Below are positions 29,682 through 36,258 of a DNA stretch of 64,000 nt, one piece after another. The stretch comes from a virus, in IMG/VR virus record IMGVR_UViG_3300044970_002549, positions 1 through 64,000 of that record; one strand, given 5' to 3'. The number at the start of each line of letters is the position of its first letter. Within the stretch, counting starts at the first letter, position 1. The translations under genes and the position numbers were made by a program. A model generated the notes under the pieces. The model was not told the origin of the DNA and ran no database searches. It saw only the letters and a program-made list of their open reading frames with translations.

Positions 29682-30143
29682 ATGAAGGGGATGACCTACG
29701 AGCAAGCGCGCGAGGTGTGCGCCAAGTTGGGCGGGATGTTCTCCGTCCTGACCGCGTGGTCTGCGCCGACCACCCCGAAGGAGTTCGACCGCCGCAAGGA
29801 GAGCGCGGCGAGCCGTGAGGCCGAGCATCGTCCTATCGGGCGCGTCCAGACGACGGGCGAGCAAGTGGTAGACGACAAGGGGCGCGTTTCCTTTATGTAT
29901 CGAGTATCGGGTCAAGTGAATCGGGACGAGCACCCAGAGGGCGTATACCTGACCAAGAAGGGAGAGCCTTGCGTTGATGTCGTCATCTCCGCTCCAACGG
30001 AGTACGGCTACACGACTGCTTGCAAGTACGCGGGAGTCGTCGGCTCGGCGTGTGAGCGTCGTCGCCCGTTCCACTCCCACCGCACTATCAACCTGACGCG
30101 GCTCGTGTCGTGGATGGTGTCGGGAGAGGAGCAGGTGCGCTAG
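29682..30143 (+). CDS. orphan protein, paralogue of the gene at 34549
   Basis: This 153-residue protein shares long stretches with the one at 34549-35001: SAPTT, AEHRxIGRV, GQVNRD, PEGVYL, KKGEPCV, APTEYGYTTAC and RRPFH, HRTINLTRLV. The two differ mainly in the N-terminal helix and at about 60-75. Basic overall. No known fold is recognised. Duplication inside one gene bank suggests selected copies with different targets or timing. Confidence 0.68.
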   Translation: MKGMTYEQAREVCAKLGGMFSVLTAWSAPTTPKEFDRRKESAASREAEHRPIGRVQTTGEQVVDDKGRVSFMYRVSGQVNRDEHPEGVYLTKKGEPCVDVVISAPTEYGYTTACKYAGVVGSACERRRPFHSHRTINLTRLVSWMVSGEEQVR

Positions 30144-30162
30144 GCCTCGCTTCGATTCGACC

Positions 30163-30200
30163 AGAGCACCCCGTCGGGCTTCGGCTTGGCGGGGTGTTCT
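30163..30200 (+). terminator. terminator hairpin
   Basis: AGAGCACCCCG with CGGGGTGTTCT around a GGGCTTCGGCTT loop, then ATTGT. Confidence 0.75.
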
Positions 30201-30212
30201 ATTGTCCGGTGT

Positions 30213-30262
30213 TTATCATCACGCCGTCATTACTCGACCCCCTACCCCGTCCCCCCACCCCC
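30213..30262 (+). repeat. TCATCA / C-rich spacer, copy 1 of 2 in this gap
   Basis: ATCATCACGCCGTCATTACT, then CGACCCCCTACCCC, C6 and C6 runs. Confidence 0.65.
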
Positions 30263-30311
30263 CGCTCCCTCATCTCACTCTGTCGTGTCGTTTGATTCTG
30301 TCGAGCTGCTA

Positions 30312-30379
30312 GTCATCAGGTCATCATCACAGGGCTATTAGGCGACCCCCCATACGACCCCCGCACCCCCCTTACCCCA
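30312..30379 (+). repeat. TCATCA / C-rich spacer, copy 2 of 2 in this gap
   Basis: GTCATCAGGTCATCATCAC, GCTATTAGGCGACCCCCC, then three further C-runs. The gap 30144-30500 holds only terminator, spacers and promoter. Confidence 0.65.
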
Positions 30380-30423
30380 TTGCTGGATCGGTCGAGTGCT
30401 ACCGCTCTGGCTCGTCTTGGCTC

Positions 30424-30500
30424 TTGACGGATTGACCGCTGCCGGCAATACTCGAAGTGTCGGGCGGCTCTGATCTGCTCGACTAGCACAGGAGGAACCT
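30424..30500 (+). promoter_or_regulatory. promoter with 7-bp leader hairpin
   Basis: TTGACG, 17 nt, AATACT (30447-30452). Leader hairpin GTCGGGC/GCTCGAC (30459-30483), then TAGCACAGGAGG. Confidence 0.75.
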
Positions 30501-30890
30501 ATGTATAGGTTCATCGTATTCGTAAGGCGCGTGGTTGATGGCGTCGAGGATGCCGTAGGCGACACGCTGACCGCTGCCGGCCCTGACTGGGCGTACGACA
30601 AGACAGAGGCTGTCGCTACCGACGGCGGCTATCCTGAACCGATGGCTCACTCGGTCGCTCGCGGGATGACCCAGGCTGCGTATGCGCTGCTCGGTGGTCT
30701 GGACTTCTTTGTCCAAGAGTACGACGCTGAGGATGTCGCGGCAGGGTCGCTGACCCCAGAGGATAAGGAGATGGCGGCGGCTATCTCACTCGGCCTCCTC
30801 CCATCTGACGGATCGGTAGCCTTCGTCTCTGGTCTGGTCAATCGAGCAGACGCCAAGCCCTTCTGGTTCGTGGTCGCGGTTCACGACTAG
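30501..30890 (+). CDS. hypothetical protein, 129 aa
   Basis: MYRFIVFVRRVVDGVEDAVG, then MAHSVARGMTQAAYALLGGL, LTPEDKEMAAAISLGLLPSD and ADAKPFWFVVAVHD. Alpha/beta, acidic. Single gene between its own promoter and terminator. Confidence 0.65.
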   Translation: MYRFIVFVRRVVDGVEDAVGDTLTAAGPDWAYDKTEAVATDGGYPEPMAHSVARGMTQAAYALLGGLDFFVQEYDAEDVAAGSLTPEDKEMAAAISLGLLPSDGSVAFVSGLVNRADAKPFWFVVAVHD

Positions 30891-30910
30891 CCGTACCGGT
30901 TGCGGTCATC

Positions 30911-30944
30911 GAATCCGTCTCACCCTTCGGGGTGGGGCGGATTC
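30911..30944 (+). terminator. UUCG terminator
   Basis: GAATCCGTCTCACCC-TTCG-GGGTGGGGCGGATTC, then TTTT. Confidence 0.85.
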
Positions 30945-30951
30945 TTTTATG

Positions 30952-31017
30952 CCGTCATTATCAGCGCGCTATTATGCGACCCCTAGCACCCCTGACCCCG
31001 CTCCCCCTTACCCCTTA
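30952..31017 (+). repeat. GTCATTA / C-rich spacer
   Basis: CGTCATTATCAGCGCGC, TATTATGCGACCCC, then four more C4-C5 runs. Confidence 0.65.
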
Positions 31018-31062
31018 CGCTCTGGCGTGTCGCATGTCTGGCGCGCAGCTCGGCTGCTGCTA

Positions 31063-31143
31063 TTGACTTGACCGCGCCCGGCCGTATAGACTCATGGAAG
31101 TCGAGGGAGTAGGCACAGACCCCTCTCGGCACAGGAGGTCAAG
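31063..31143 (+). promoter_or_regulatory. promoter with 8-bp leader hairpin
   Basis: TTGACT, then TATAGA at 16 nt or TAGACT at 18 nt. Leader hairpin GTCGAGGG with CTCTCGGC (31100-31130), then ACAGGAGG. Confidence 0.7.
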
Positions 31144-31485
31144 ATGACCGAGCAAAAGAAGGCGACCCTCTGGGTTGTCGAGGTGGTATGGAACGGCGAG
31201 CCTCATCGTTCGTTCTATGAGGATCGGGAGGAGGCAATCGCTGGGCTGGTGAGCCTAGCGGACTTTCTGGCTGACTTCACCAGAACCAACAAGACAGGCA
31301 GGGCAACCAATCGGGACTTGGAGACCGCTACGGAGTTTCTGCTAGATGATGACCGCTCGTCATGGGTTGATTGTTTGGAGATTACCGAGTCTGGCATTTG
31401 CCCAAGGTGCGAGGCGATGGTCGGCTGGTCTGGCGGCTACTGCGAGCCGTGCGGCTACGAGTTCGGGAATCAACTGAACGACTAA
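31144..31485 (+). CDS. zinc-ribbon-ended hypothetical protein, 113 aa
   Basis: ATLWVVEVVWNGEPHRSFYE, EEAIAGLVSLADFLADFTRT and a C-terminal CPRCEAMVGWSGGYCEPCGY ribbon. The N-terminal part may be a strand-helix domain. Function unknown. Confidence 0.66.
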   Translation: MTEQKKATLWVVEVVWNGEPHRSFYEDREEAIAGLVSLADFLADFTRTNKTGRATNRDLETATEFLLDDDRSSWVDCLEITESGICPRCEAMVGWSGGYCEPCGYEFGNQLND

Positions 31486-31510
31486 CGCGGCCGGGCGAAG
31501 GCAACAGGAA

Positions 31511-31532
31511 GCCGTCCCCTTCGGGGGGCGGT
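31511..31532 (+). terminator. UUC-loop terminator
   Basis: GCCGTCCCC-TTC-GGGGGGCGGT, then TTTTT. Confidence 0.85.
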
Positions 31533-31550
31533 TTTTTGTTAGTCCTATTA

Positions 31551-31590
31551 GGTCATCACATCACCCCCTACCCCAGCCCCCCCTTACCCC
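31551..31590 (+). repeat. GGTCATCA / C-rich spacer, copy 1 of 2
   Basis: GGTCATCACATCACCCCC, then C4, C7 and C4 runs. Confidence 0.6.
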
Positions 31591-31639
31591 TAGAATCTCA
31601 CGGCTTCCGATACGGCCGGTCGGAGTCAATAGTCGCAGC

Positions 31640-31689
31640 TCATCATTAGTCATCATCATCACGCTATTACTTGACCCCCCATACCCCAG
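31640..31689 (+). repeat. TCATCATTA / C-rich spacer, copy 2 of 2
   Basis: TCATCATTAGTCATCATCA, GCTATTACTTGACCCCCC, then ATACCCC. A GTTGCGTCTGGTGCG element follows at 31717. Confidence 0.6.
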
Positions 31690-31752
31690 CGAGTCCGTTT
31701 CCCCTTGCCCCATCTGGTCGTTGCGTCTGGTGCGCCATCTGCTAGGTGGGGC

Positions 31753-31829
31753 TTGACGTTGCCCGCACTTCGAACTAGTCTGGTGAGGTCGCAGGCTGGC
31801 ACAGACCCGAAGCGACACAGGAGGTCTAG
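31753..31829 (+). promoter_or_regulatory. promoter with leader hairpin
   Basis: TTGACG, 17 nt, TAGTCT (31776-31781). Leader hairpin GTCGC/GCGAC (31788-31816), then ACACAGGAGG. Confidence 0.75.
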
Positions 31830-32324
31830 ATGTTCACGGAAACGAACGCAGATCGGCTCGTCGAGGTACGGGCAGCAATCAAGACAGCGATGGACTCCCT
31901 CACCGAGAAGGAGTTCGCCGCAGCAGCAGAGAGCAACACGGAAGCCGGTGGTGCTAGCCACCTCGTCGTCGTCCCTGCTGCTTTCTGGAATGACCACACC
32001 AGCCGCGACCTTGACTCGGTTTCGGTCGAGGTGCGGTCATCAAGCGCGGAGTGGGGACTCTATGATGACGGCTCCTATGTCGTCCTGATGATGACTGACG
32101 ACTCGCTCGCCGAGTTGGTGTCTGACTCAGCGTACTACTCCACTTCGTTTGATGAGGAGGACTACGGCTCACTCATGGAGTCGGCACGCCGTACCTTTCT
32201 CGCCTTGATGATCCAGTCGTCGGCTGCGCGTAGCCTGTTGGACTCGCGCACTTCCTACGACAACCTGCGCTGGGCGTTGGGCTTGGAGCGAACCGATGCC
32301 GCAATCATCACTGGTGCGGCATGA
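31830..32324 (+). CDS. hypothetical protein, 164 aa
   Basis: A helical start (ADRLVEVRAAIKTAMDSLTE), a beta-rich middle (SHLVVVPAAFWND, SVSVEVRSSSAEWGLYDDGS) and a helical end (LMESARRTFLALMIQSSAA, YDNLRWALGLERTDAAIITG). No family recognised. Overlaps the next gene by 4 nt. Confidence 0.65.
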   Translation: MFTETNADRLVEVRAAIKTAMDSLTEKEFAAAAESNTEAGGASHLVVVPAAFWNDHTSRDLDSVSVEVRSSSAEWGLYDDGSYVVLMMTDDSLAELVSDSAYYSTSFDEEDYGSLMESARRTFLALMIQSSAARSLLDSRTSYDNLRWALGLERTDAAIITGAA

Positions 32325-32551
32325 CTGCCGATGACCGCACTTCGACCTGCTCCGATTGCGAGCAGGTGCTAGGAGACTCGGCATGGTACGCCGACAACAA
32401 CGGCGGACTCGGGCTGCTGATGTATTGCGACGGCTGCGAGGAGCGAAGGTCTGAACGCTATGGTTGCGCTCTCATCATCGCGGAGGGTTGCGGCTGCGTT
32501 CCGAGTGGTGCCGATTGCGCCTGTGGTTGCGGGGGTTCTGGGCAACTCTGA
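32321..32551 (+). CDS. cysteine-rich zinc protein, 76 aa
   Basis: STCSDCEQVLGDSAWYADNN, MYCDGCEERRSERYGC and a terminal GCGCVPSGADCACGCGG. At least ten cysteines, enough for two or three zinc ions. Confidence 0.62.
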   Translation: MTADDRTSTCSDCEQVLGDSAWYADNNGGLGLLMYCDGCEERRSERYGCALIIAEGCGCVPSGADCACGCGGSGQL

Positions 32552-32578
32552 ACCGCTGACCGCACTTCGACCTAGACT

Positions 32579-32606
32579 CGCCCTCACTCTTTCGGGAGTG
32601 GGGGCG
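32579..32606 (+). terminator. terminator hairpin
   Basis: CGCCCTCACTC with GAGTGGGGGCG around TTTCGG, then GTTCTTTT. Confidence 0.82.
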
Positions 32607-32632
32607 GTTCTTTTCCCCGGGGTTTAGATAGG

Positions 32633-32670
32633 GCCATCATCAGGCAACGCCTACCCCGACCCCCCACCCC
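32633..32670 (+). repeat. CATCATCA / C-rich spacer
   Basis: GCCATCATCAGGCAACGC, then CTACCCCGACCCCCCACCCC. Confidence 0.6.
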
Positions 32671-32814
32671 ATTCGTCAGGCTTGTTTATCAGGTCGTTCA
32701 TCGGGGGTGTGCTGATACCCCCTAGCCCCAGTTCGTCGCTCTCCGTCGTTCCTACGGGGTCGTTTTTCTGGCGCGCAGCTGCGACCACGCTCACTCACCT
32801 CATTATCGAGCCAC

Positions 32815-32884
32815 AGTCATCAGGTCATCATTGATCCCCTATACCCCACCAGCCATACACCGCCCCCCTTCCCCCCTTGCCCCT
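32815..32884 (+). repeat. GTCATCA / C-rich spacer
   Basis: GTCATCAGGTCATCATTGAT, CCCCTATACCCC, then C6, C6 and C4 runs. The 436-nt gap 32552-32988 also has a GGGGGT/ACCCCC hairpin near 32704-32726 and a GTTGCGTCTGGTGCG element at 32889. No gene is seen in it. Confidence 0.6.
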
Positions 32885-32910
32885 TTGGCGTTGCGTCTGG
32901 TGCGACCCCC

Positions 32911-32988
32911 TTGTATTGCGGCCGTGCCTGTTGTACCTTTCAGATGTCGGGAGGCAAATGACCTGCCGACTAGCACAGGAGGTCAGAG
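32911..32988 (+). promoter_or_regulatory. promoter with leader hairpin
   Basis: TTGTAT, 17 nt, TACCTT (32934-32939). Leader hairpin GTCGG/CCGAC with inner AGG/CCT (32946-32970), then TAGCACAGGAGG. Confidence 0.72.
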
Positions 32989-33342
32989 ATGACCAAGGAA
33001 GAACTGATCCAGCTACTTCGGGAGAAGCCCGACGCAATGCGAGCCCTGAACGGCGACGGCCATGGGCTCTACGCGCCAGAGTGGTACACCGAGGTCGGCT
33101 GGCCTTCGGAGATGATCAGCCGGCTCAATGTCGTCCATACCAGCGACGGCACGACGAAGGGCTCCATGTGGGATCACGAAGGCAACATCATCGCGGAACA
33201 GCGAGCTGTGTATTCGCTGGACTTCCATGAGGCCGTTGCCAGCATCGTCGGCACCACCGCGCATCACAGCATGTTCGGTCGGGGTTCGGCCGCACGCGCC
33301 ATCGCCATCGAGGTCAGGGCAATCGTGGAGGTTGGAGCATGA
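32989..33342 (+). CDS. hypothetical protein, 117 aa
   Basis: MTKEELIQLLREKPDAMRAL begins a helical region. Then APEWYTEVGWPSEMISRLNV and FHEAVASIVGTTAHHSMFGR follow. ATGA overlap with the next gene. No family recognised. Confidence 0.65.
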   Translation: MTKEELIQLLREKPDAMRALNGDGHGLYAPEWYTEVGWPSEMISRLNVVHTSDGTTKGSMWDHEGNIIAEQRAVYSLDFHEAVASIVGTTAHHSMFGRGSAARAIAIEVRAIVEVGA

Positions 33343-33425
33343 TGGAACTCATCGGTGAGGCAATCAGCGTTGCGACCTTCCTAGTGGCCGTGATTCTGTT
33401 CTTGGGTTGGAACTCAATGGTCTAG
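33339..33425 (+). CDS. 28-aa membrane peptide
   Basis: MMELIGEAISVATFLVAVIL and FLGWNSMV form one span. Start overlaps the upstream stop as ATGATGG. The coupling supports translation. Confidence 0.55.
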   Translation: MMELIGEAISVATFLVAVILFLGWNSMV

Positions 33426-33448
33426 CCCAGTCCAGCTCGGAGAATCCG

Positions 33449-33480
33449 ATGACCCCTCTGCCTTCGGGTAGGGGGGTCAT
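33449..33480 (+). terminator. terminator hairpin
   Basis: ATGACCCCTCTGCC-TTC-GGGTAGGGGGGTCAT, then CATTT. The U tract is weak. Confidence 0.7.
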
Positions 33481-33492
33481 CATTTATGGCTA

Positions 33493-33565
33493 TTCATCAG
33501 GTCATCATTATCAGGTCATAGTGCGACCCCTTACCCCATAGTCCGTGCCGTTCCCCTTGCCCCTG
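33493..33565 (+). repeat. TCATCATTA / C-rich spacer
   Basis: TTCATCAGGTCATCATTATC, TAGTGCGACCCCTTACCCC, then CCCCTTGCCCC. Confidence 0.65.
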
Positions 33566-33617
33566 TCTGCTACTGGTTCTTGGGCAGCTGCGATCTGTTG
33601 CGCCTGGTGCGTAGTGC

Positions 33618-33691
33618 TTGCGCTTTTTGGTTGATGTGTTTAGACTCTAACTATCGGCGGCAATGCTTCGCTGATAGCACAGGAGGAAACT
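33618..33691 (+). promoter_or_regulatory. promoter with 9-bp leader hairpin
   Basis: TTGCGC, 17 nt, TAGACT (33641-33646). Leader hairpin CTATCGGCG/CGCTGATAG (33651-33677), then CACAGGAGG. GTTGCGCCTGGTGCG lies just upstream. Confidence 0.75.
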
Positions 33692-34204
33692 ATGAACGGC
33701 AAGGGCAAAACCGGCGCACAGGCAGCAGTCGCACGAGCCGAGGCGTTGGCTCGGTATCCAGAGAATCCAACGGCGGTGATGATCCGACCGATTGAGAGCC
33801 TCTATGGTCAAGTGTTCGCGGAGCCGACGAGCGCGATGCTCTCGGTCTTTCTTGCGCCTCGCGTTGAGATCGCATTGGAGCAGGGCGACCTCTGGCGGCA
33901 GCCTGTGAGGGTTGTACGCAAGGTGAACGAGTCAGAGATGACCTTCACCGCCGTCCTCATCGGTAGGGCAGCGCCAGAGAACGAGGCGATCCTCTGGCAG
34001 GGTGGCAACGCCCCAATGATGGGGTGGCTCCCTCTGGACGTCGCAGACTTCGCTGATGATCACGATGTGGCGTGGTGGATCGCGTCCTGCTACGACGCTT
34101 CTAGCGGGGACGCTTATGCGCTCCATCGTCAGGCAGTCCGCAACATCACCACGAAGGCACGCGCCGCCTACGAAGCGCAGAACGGAGAGTCCGCTCCCTT
34201 CTGA
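33692..34204 (+). CDS. hypothetical protein, 170 aa
   Basis: A basic Ala-rich start (MNGKGKTGAQAAVARAEALA), then SLYGQVFAEPTSAMLSVFLA, ALEQGDLWRQPVRVVRKVNE and ILWQGGNAPMMGWLPLDVAD. Alpha/beta. Single gene with its own promoter and terminator. No family recognised. Confidence 0.65.
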   Translation: MNGKGKTGAQAAVARAEALARYPENPTAVMIRPIESLYGQVFAEPTSAMLSVFLAPRVEIALEQGDLWRQPVRVVRKVNESEMTFTAVLIGRAAPENEAILWQGGNAPMMGWLPLDVADFADDHDVAWWIASCYDASSGDAYALHRQAVRNITTKARAAYEAQNGESAPF

Positions 34205-34227
34205 TCAAGTCCGGCGACAGGGCAACG

Positions 34228-34253
34228 GAGCCGATCCCTTCGGGGGTCGGCTC
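34228..34253 (+). terminator. UUC-loop terminator
   Basis: GAGCCGATCCC-TTC-GGGGGTCGGCTC, then TTTTGTT. Confidence 0.85.
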
Positions 34254-34260
34254 TTTTGTT

Positions 34261-34315
34261 AGTTCATCATCAGTTCATCATCAGAGGCCAGTCGCACCCC
34301 TTACCCCTAGCCCCG
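34261..34315 (+). repeat. TTCATCATCA / C-rich spacer, copy 1 of 2
   Basis: Two copies of AGTTCATCATC, then AGTCGCACCCCTTACCCC. Confidence 0.62.
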
Positions 34316-34365
34316 AGTCTTGGCTCGGTCTGATCGAAGCGTGGGCAATCGTCGCAGCTTACGCG

Positions 34366-34429
34366 GTTATCATTAGGTCAGTCATTACTCATGAGCCAGT
34401 AGGCGACCCCTCTACCCCTTACCCCTCTG
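34366..34429 (+). repeat. TTATCATTA / C-rich spacer, copy 2 of 2
   Basis: TTATCATTAGGTCAGTCATT, then AGGCGACCCCTCTACCCC and TTACCCC. The gap 34205-34548 has no gene. Confidence 0.62.
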
Positions 34430-34473
34430 GATAGGGCGAGTCCGGCGCAAGGGCAACCCGCACCGCCTACCCC

Positions 34474-34548
34474 TTGCGCTGCCCTGTTCTGTGGTAGGCT
34501 TTGGTTGTCGGGGGAAGGCACAGACCCGAACCGACAAAGGAGGAAACG
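34474..34548 (+). promoter_or_regulatory. weak promoter with 7-bp leader hairpin
   Basis: TTGCGC, then TAGGCT at 15 nt; the spacing is short, so the -35 is uncertain. Leader hairpin TTGTCGG/CCGACAA (34505-34537), then AAGGAGG. Confidence 0.6.
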
Positions 34549-35001
34549 ATGAAGGCAGGTATGACCTTCGCAGCCGCAAGGGCGGCAGCAGCAAAGAGCG
34601 GCGGTATGTTCGTCGTTCTTACTGGGTGGAGCGCGCCGACCACGGACAAATGCCGGGAGAAGCGACGCGAAGCGGCAGCAGGGCGAGCCGCCGAACACCG
34701 CGCCATCGGGCGCGTGAAGGTGGAAGCCACAGCCGAGAACGGCGTGGTGCTGTTCCGCGTTGCGGGTCAGGTGAACCGCGACCAGTACCCAGAAGGCGTG
34801 TACCTCAACAAGAAAGGCGAGCCTTGCGTTGGCATCGTCATCGGAGCCCCGACCGAGTACGGCTACACGACCGCGTGTCCGTATGCAGGGAAGGCAGGAA
34901 GCGCATGCGAGAACCGCAGACCCTTCCACGCGCACCGCACCATCAACCTCACGCGCCTAGTGGCGTGGGAGATTGCAGGAGAGCAGCAGCCCCTCGGCTG
35001 A
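34549..35001 (+). CDS. orphan protein, paralogue of the gene at 29682
   Basis: This 150-residue protein shares WSAPTT, AEHRAIGRV, GQVNRDQYPEGVYL, KKGEPCV, APTEYGYTTAC and HRTINLTRLV with the protein at 29682-30143. The N-terminus is Ala-rich and helical (FAAARAAAAKSGGMFVVL). Basic. It is the last plus-strand gene of the bank. No known domain is recognised. Confidence 0.68.
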   Translation: MKAGMTFAAARAAAAKSGGMFVVLTGWSAPTTDKCREKRREAAAGRAAEHRAIGRVKVEATAENGVVLFRVAGQVNRDQYPEGVYLNKKGEPCVGIVIGAPTEYGYTTACPYAGKAGSACENRRPFHAHRTINLTRLVAWEIAGEQQPLG

Positions 35002-35020
35002 CCGCCCGCCAGATTTTGTA

Positions 35021-35060
35021 GAGAGCGCACCCTCCGCCCTTCGGGGTGGGGGGTGTTCTC
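35021..35060 (+). terminator. UUCG terminator
   Basis: A stem of about 18 bp starting GAGAGCGCACCC and closing GGGTGTTCTC around CCCTTCGGGG, then TTTGT. Confidence 0.82.
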
Positions 35061-35084
35061 TTTGTCTGGCCAGCAGTACGGCGT

Positions 35085-35148
35085 GCCATTACCCGCTCAT
35101 CGATTTACCCCAACCCCTCGCATAGAACAGATGACCCCCCCTACCCAT
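35085..35148 (+). repeat. degenerate C-rich spacer
   Basis: CCATTACCCGCTCATCGATT, CCCCAACCCC, then GACCCCCCCTACCC. Last copy of the series. Confidence 0.5.
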
Positions 35149-35224
35149 GCGCGCGCTACGTGCAAATCAACATTTGACCAATCTGTGGCGATTACCCCTC
35201 AACCCCTCTTCCTGCAATAAAAAA

Positions 35225-35259
35225 GCCCAGGCACATGGCCTAGGCGCTAATTTTTTTTT
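35225..35259. terminator. bidirectional terminator
   Basis: A6, then GCCCAGGC-acatg-GCCTAGGC with one mismatch, then T9 within 6 nt. It can stop the plus gene bank and the minus HNH gene. Confidence 0.8.
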
Positions 35260-35267
35260 ACAGAAAA

Positions 35268-35756
35268 TTATCTACGAGCGAGCGAGATACGGCGACAGGC
35301 TCTGCACTCTCTCCGGCCCCGTGGAGACCGGTAGGTGTTCTCGTCGGTCCATTCATGTCCCTTGCTGCAATGCGTGATACGCCCAGCAGCTGCAAGACCG
35401 CGGAGTATGTTTATTCTGCACGTCACAGGCTCAAGGTGTTTTGTATTGACACACTTTCGCACCCTACATAGGTGGTCAAGGTGTAATCCCCTGGCAATAG
35501 GCCCAACCTCATAGAGATACGCCCATCGGTGTGCAAGGACCTTCTTCCCTTGGTGTTTGAATCCACCGTATCCCCTTGAGTCAATCGTACCGGTCCATTC
35601 ATGGCACCCTGTGGTCTCATTCACATACACAAAAGTTCGGAAACGTACCGCGACTTTTTCTTCCACTACGGGCTGACAGATGCGACCATCGGTGTGGGGG
35701 GCCGCCGCGCGCCCGTAGGCACCCCTAGGAGCGACGGAGAGGCGTGATTCTGGCAC
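35268..35756 (-). CDS. HNH endonuclease (homing type)
   Basis: This protein of up to 162 residues has the HNH_3 layout: GCHEWTGTIDSRGYGGFKHQ, AHRWAYLYEVG, LHLDHLCRVRKCVNTKHLEP and ILRG, then HCSKGHEWTDENTY and CRACR. His-Leu-Cys with the flanking Asn and His make the metal finger. It cleaves DNA and such genes often move by homing. The start is unclear; GTG at 35756 is the longest, but the domain begins near residue 35. It lies alone between two operon ends, as a homing insert would. Confidence 0.85.
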   Translation of the reverse strand: MPESRLSVAPRGAYGRAAAPHTDGRICQPVVEEKVAVRFRTFVYVNETTGCHEWTGTIDSRGYGGFKHQGKKVLAHRWAYLYEVGPIARGLHLDHLCRVRKCVNTKHLEPVTCRINILRGLAAAGRITHCSKGHEWTDENTYRSPRGRRECRACRRISLARR

Positions 35757-35763
35757 CTTGGGG

Positions 35764-36162
35764 TCAGAGGGCCTTAGAGGCCTTTGCCATAGCTGTTACG
35801 GGGTCTGGGTTGATGGAACGGAGGAACTGTCGCTCAGAAACAGCTTCTGGGTCAAGCATCATCCTACGGAGAAGGTCTTCTGCCGTCAGGAAGCCTGCAA
35901 ATGCCTTTGGTGAACCGTTGGCAATAGAGGTGTAGAGAACGTAGGGAACGCTCTTGATGCCGTACTCCTGCACGATAGCAGGGTTCTCATCCACATTTAC
36001 CTTGATAACGGTAACGTCTTTTCGGAATGACGCGATTTTCTCGAGCTCTGCACTGATCGCAACACATGGCTTGCACCATGGAGCCCAAAAATCAACGATA
36101 GTTGGCCCTTTCGACAGTGCAGTTGTGATCTCTTGTGATGTGACGGGGGTTGACTGGGCCAT
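35764..36162 (-). CDS. thioredoxin-like protein
   Basis: This 132-residue protein starts at ATG 36162 after AAGGAG. VDFWAPWCKPC at residues 23-33 is the thioredoxin active site with CKPC. The cis-Pro loop SVPYV is near 71-75. A helical extension after residue 95 (TAEDLLRRMMLDPEAVSERQ) goes beyond the compact fold. It may reduce phage ribonucleotide reductase or host proteins; no reductase is present in this window. Confidence 0.88.
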   Translation of the reverse strand: MAQSTPVTSQEITTALSKGPTIVDFWAPWCKPCVAISAELEKIASFRKDVTVIKVNVDENPAIVQEYGIKSVPYVLYTSIANGSPKAFAGFLTAEDLLRRMMLDPEAVSERQFLRSINPDPVTAMAKASKAL

Positions 36163-36185
36163 AACAAACTCCTTATGGGTGACAA

Positions 36186-36258
36186 GAGGGGGCTGGATTT
36201 CTCCAACCCCCTCAGGAATGAGGTCGCTTATCCTATCAGTTGACGTCGCGTGACGCAA
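36186..36258 (-). promoter_or_regulatory. promoter with 11-bp leader hairpin
   Basis: On the minus strand TTGCGT (36258-36253), 17 nt, TAGGAT (36235-36230), with TG one base before the -10. The leader has GAGGGGGTTGG-6 nt-CCAGCCCCCTC (36213-36186), then AAGGAG. Confidence 0.75.

Noticed and set aside
18396-35148. CRISPR array or telomere-like repeat
   Set aside because: The C-rich elements are spaced by whole genes, vary in length and lack equal repeats with spacers. They are interspersed regulatory-type repeats.
35268-35756. Transposase or insertion sequence at the strand switch
   Set aside because: The gene is an HNH nuclease. No terminal inverted repeats or target duplications are visible around it.
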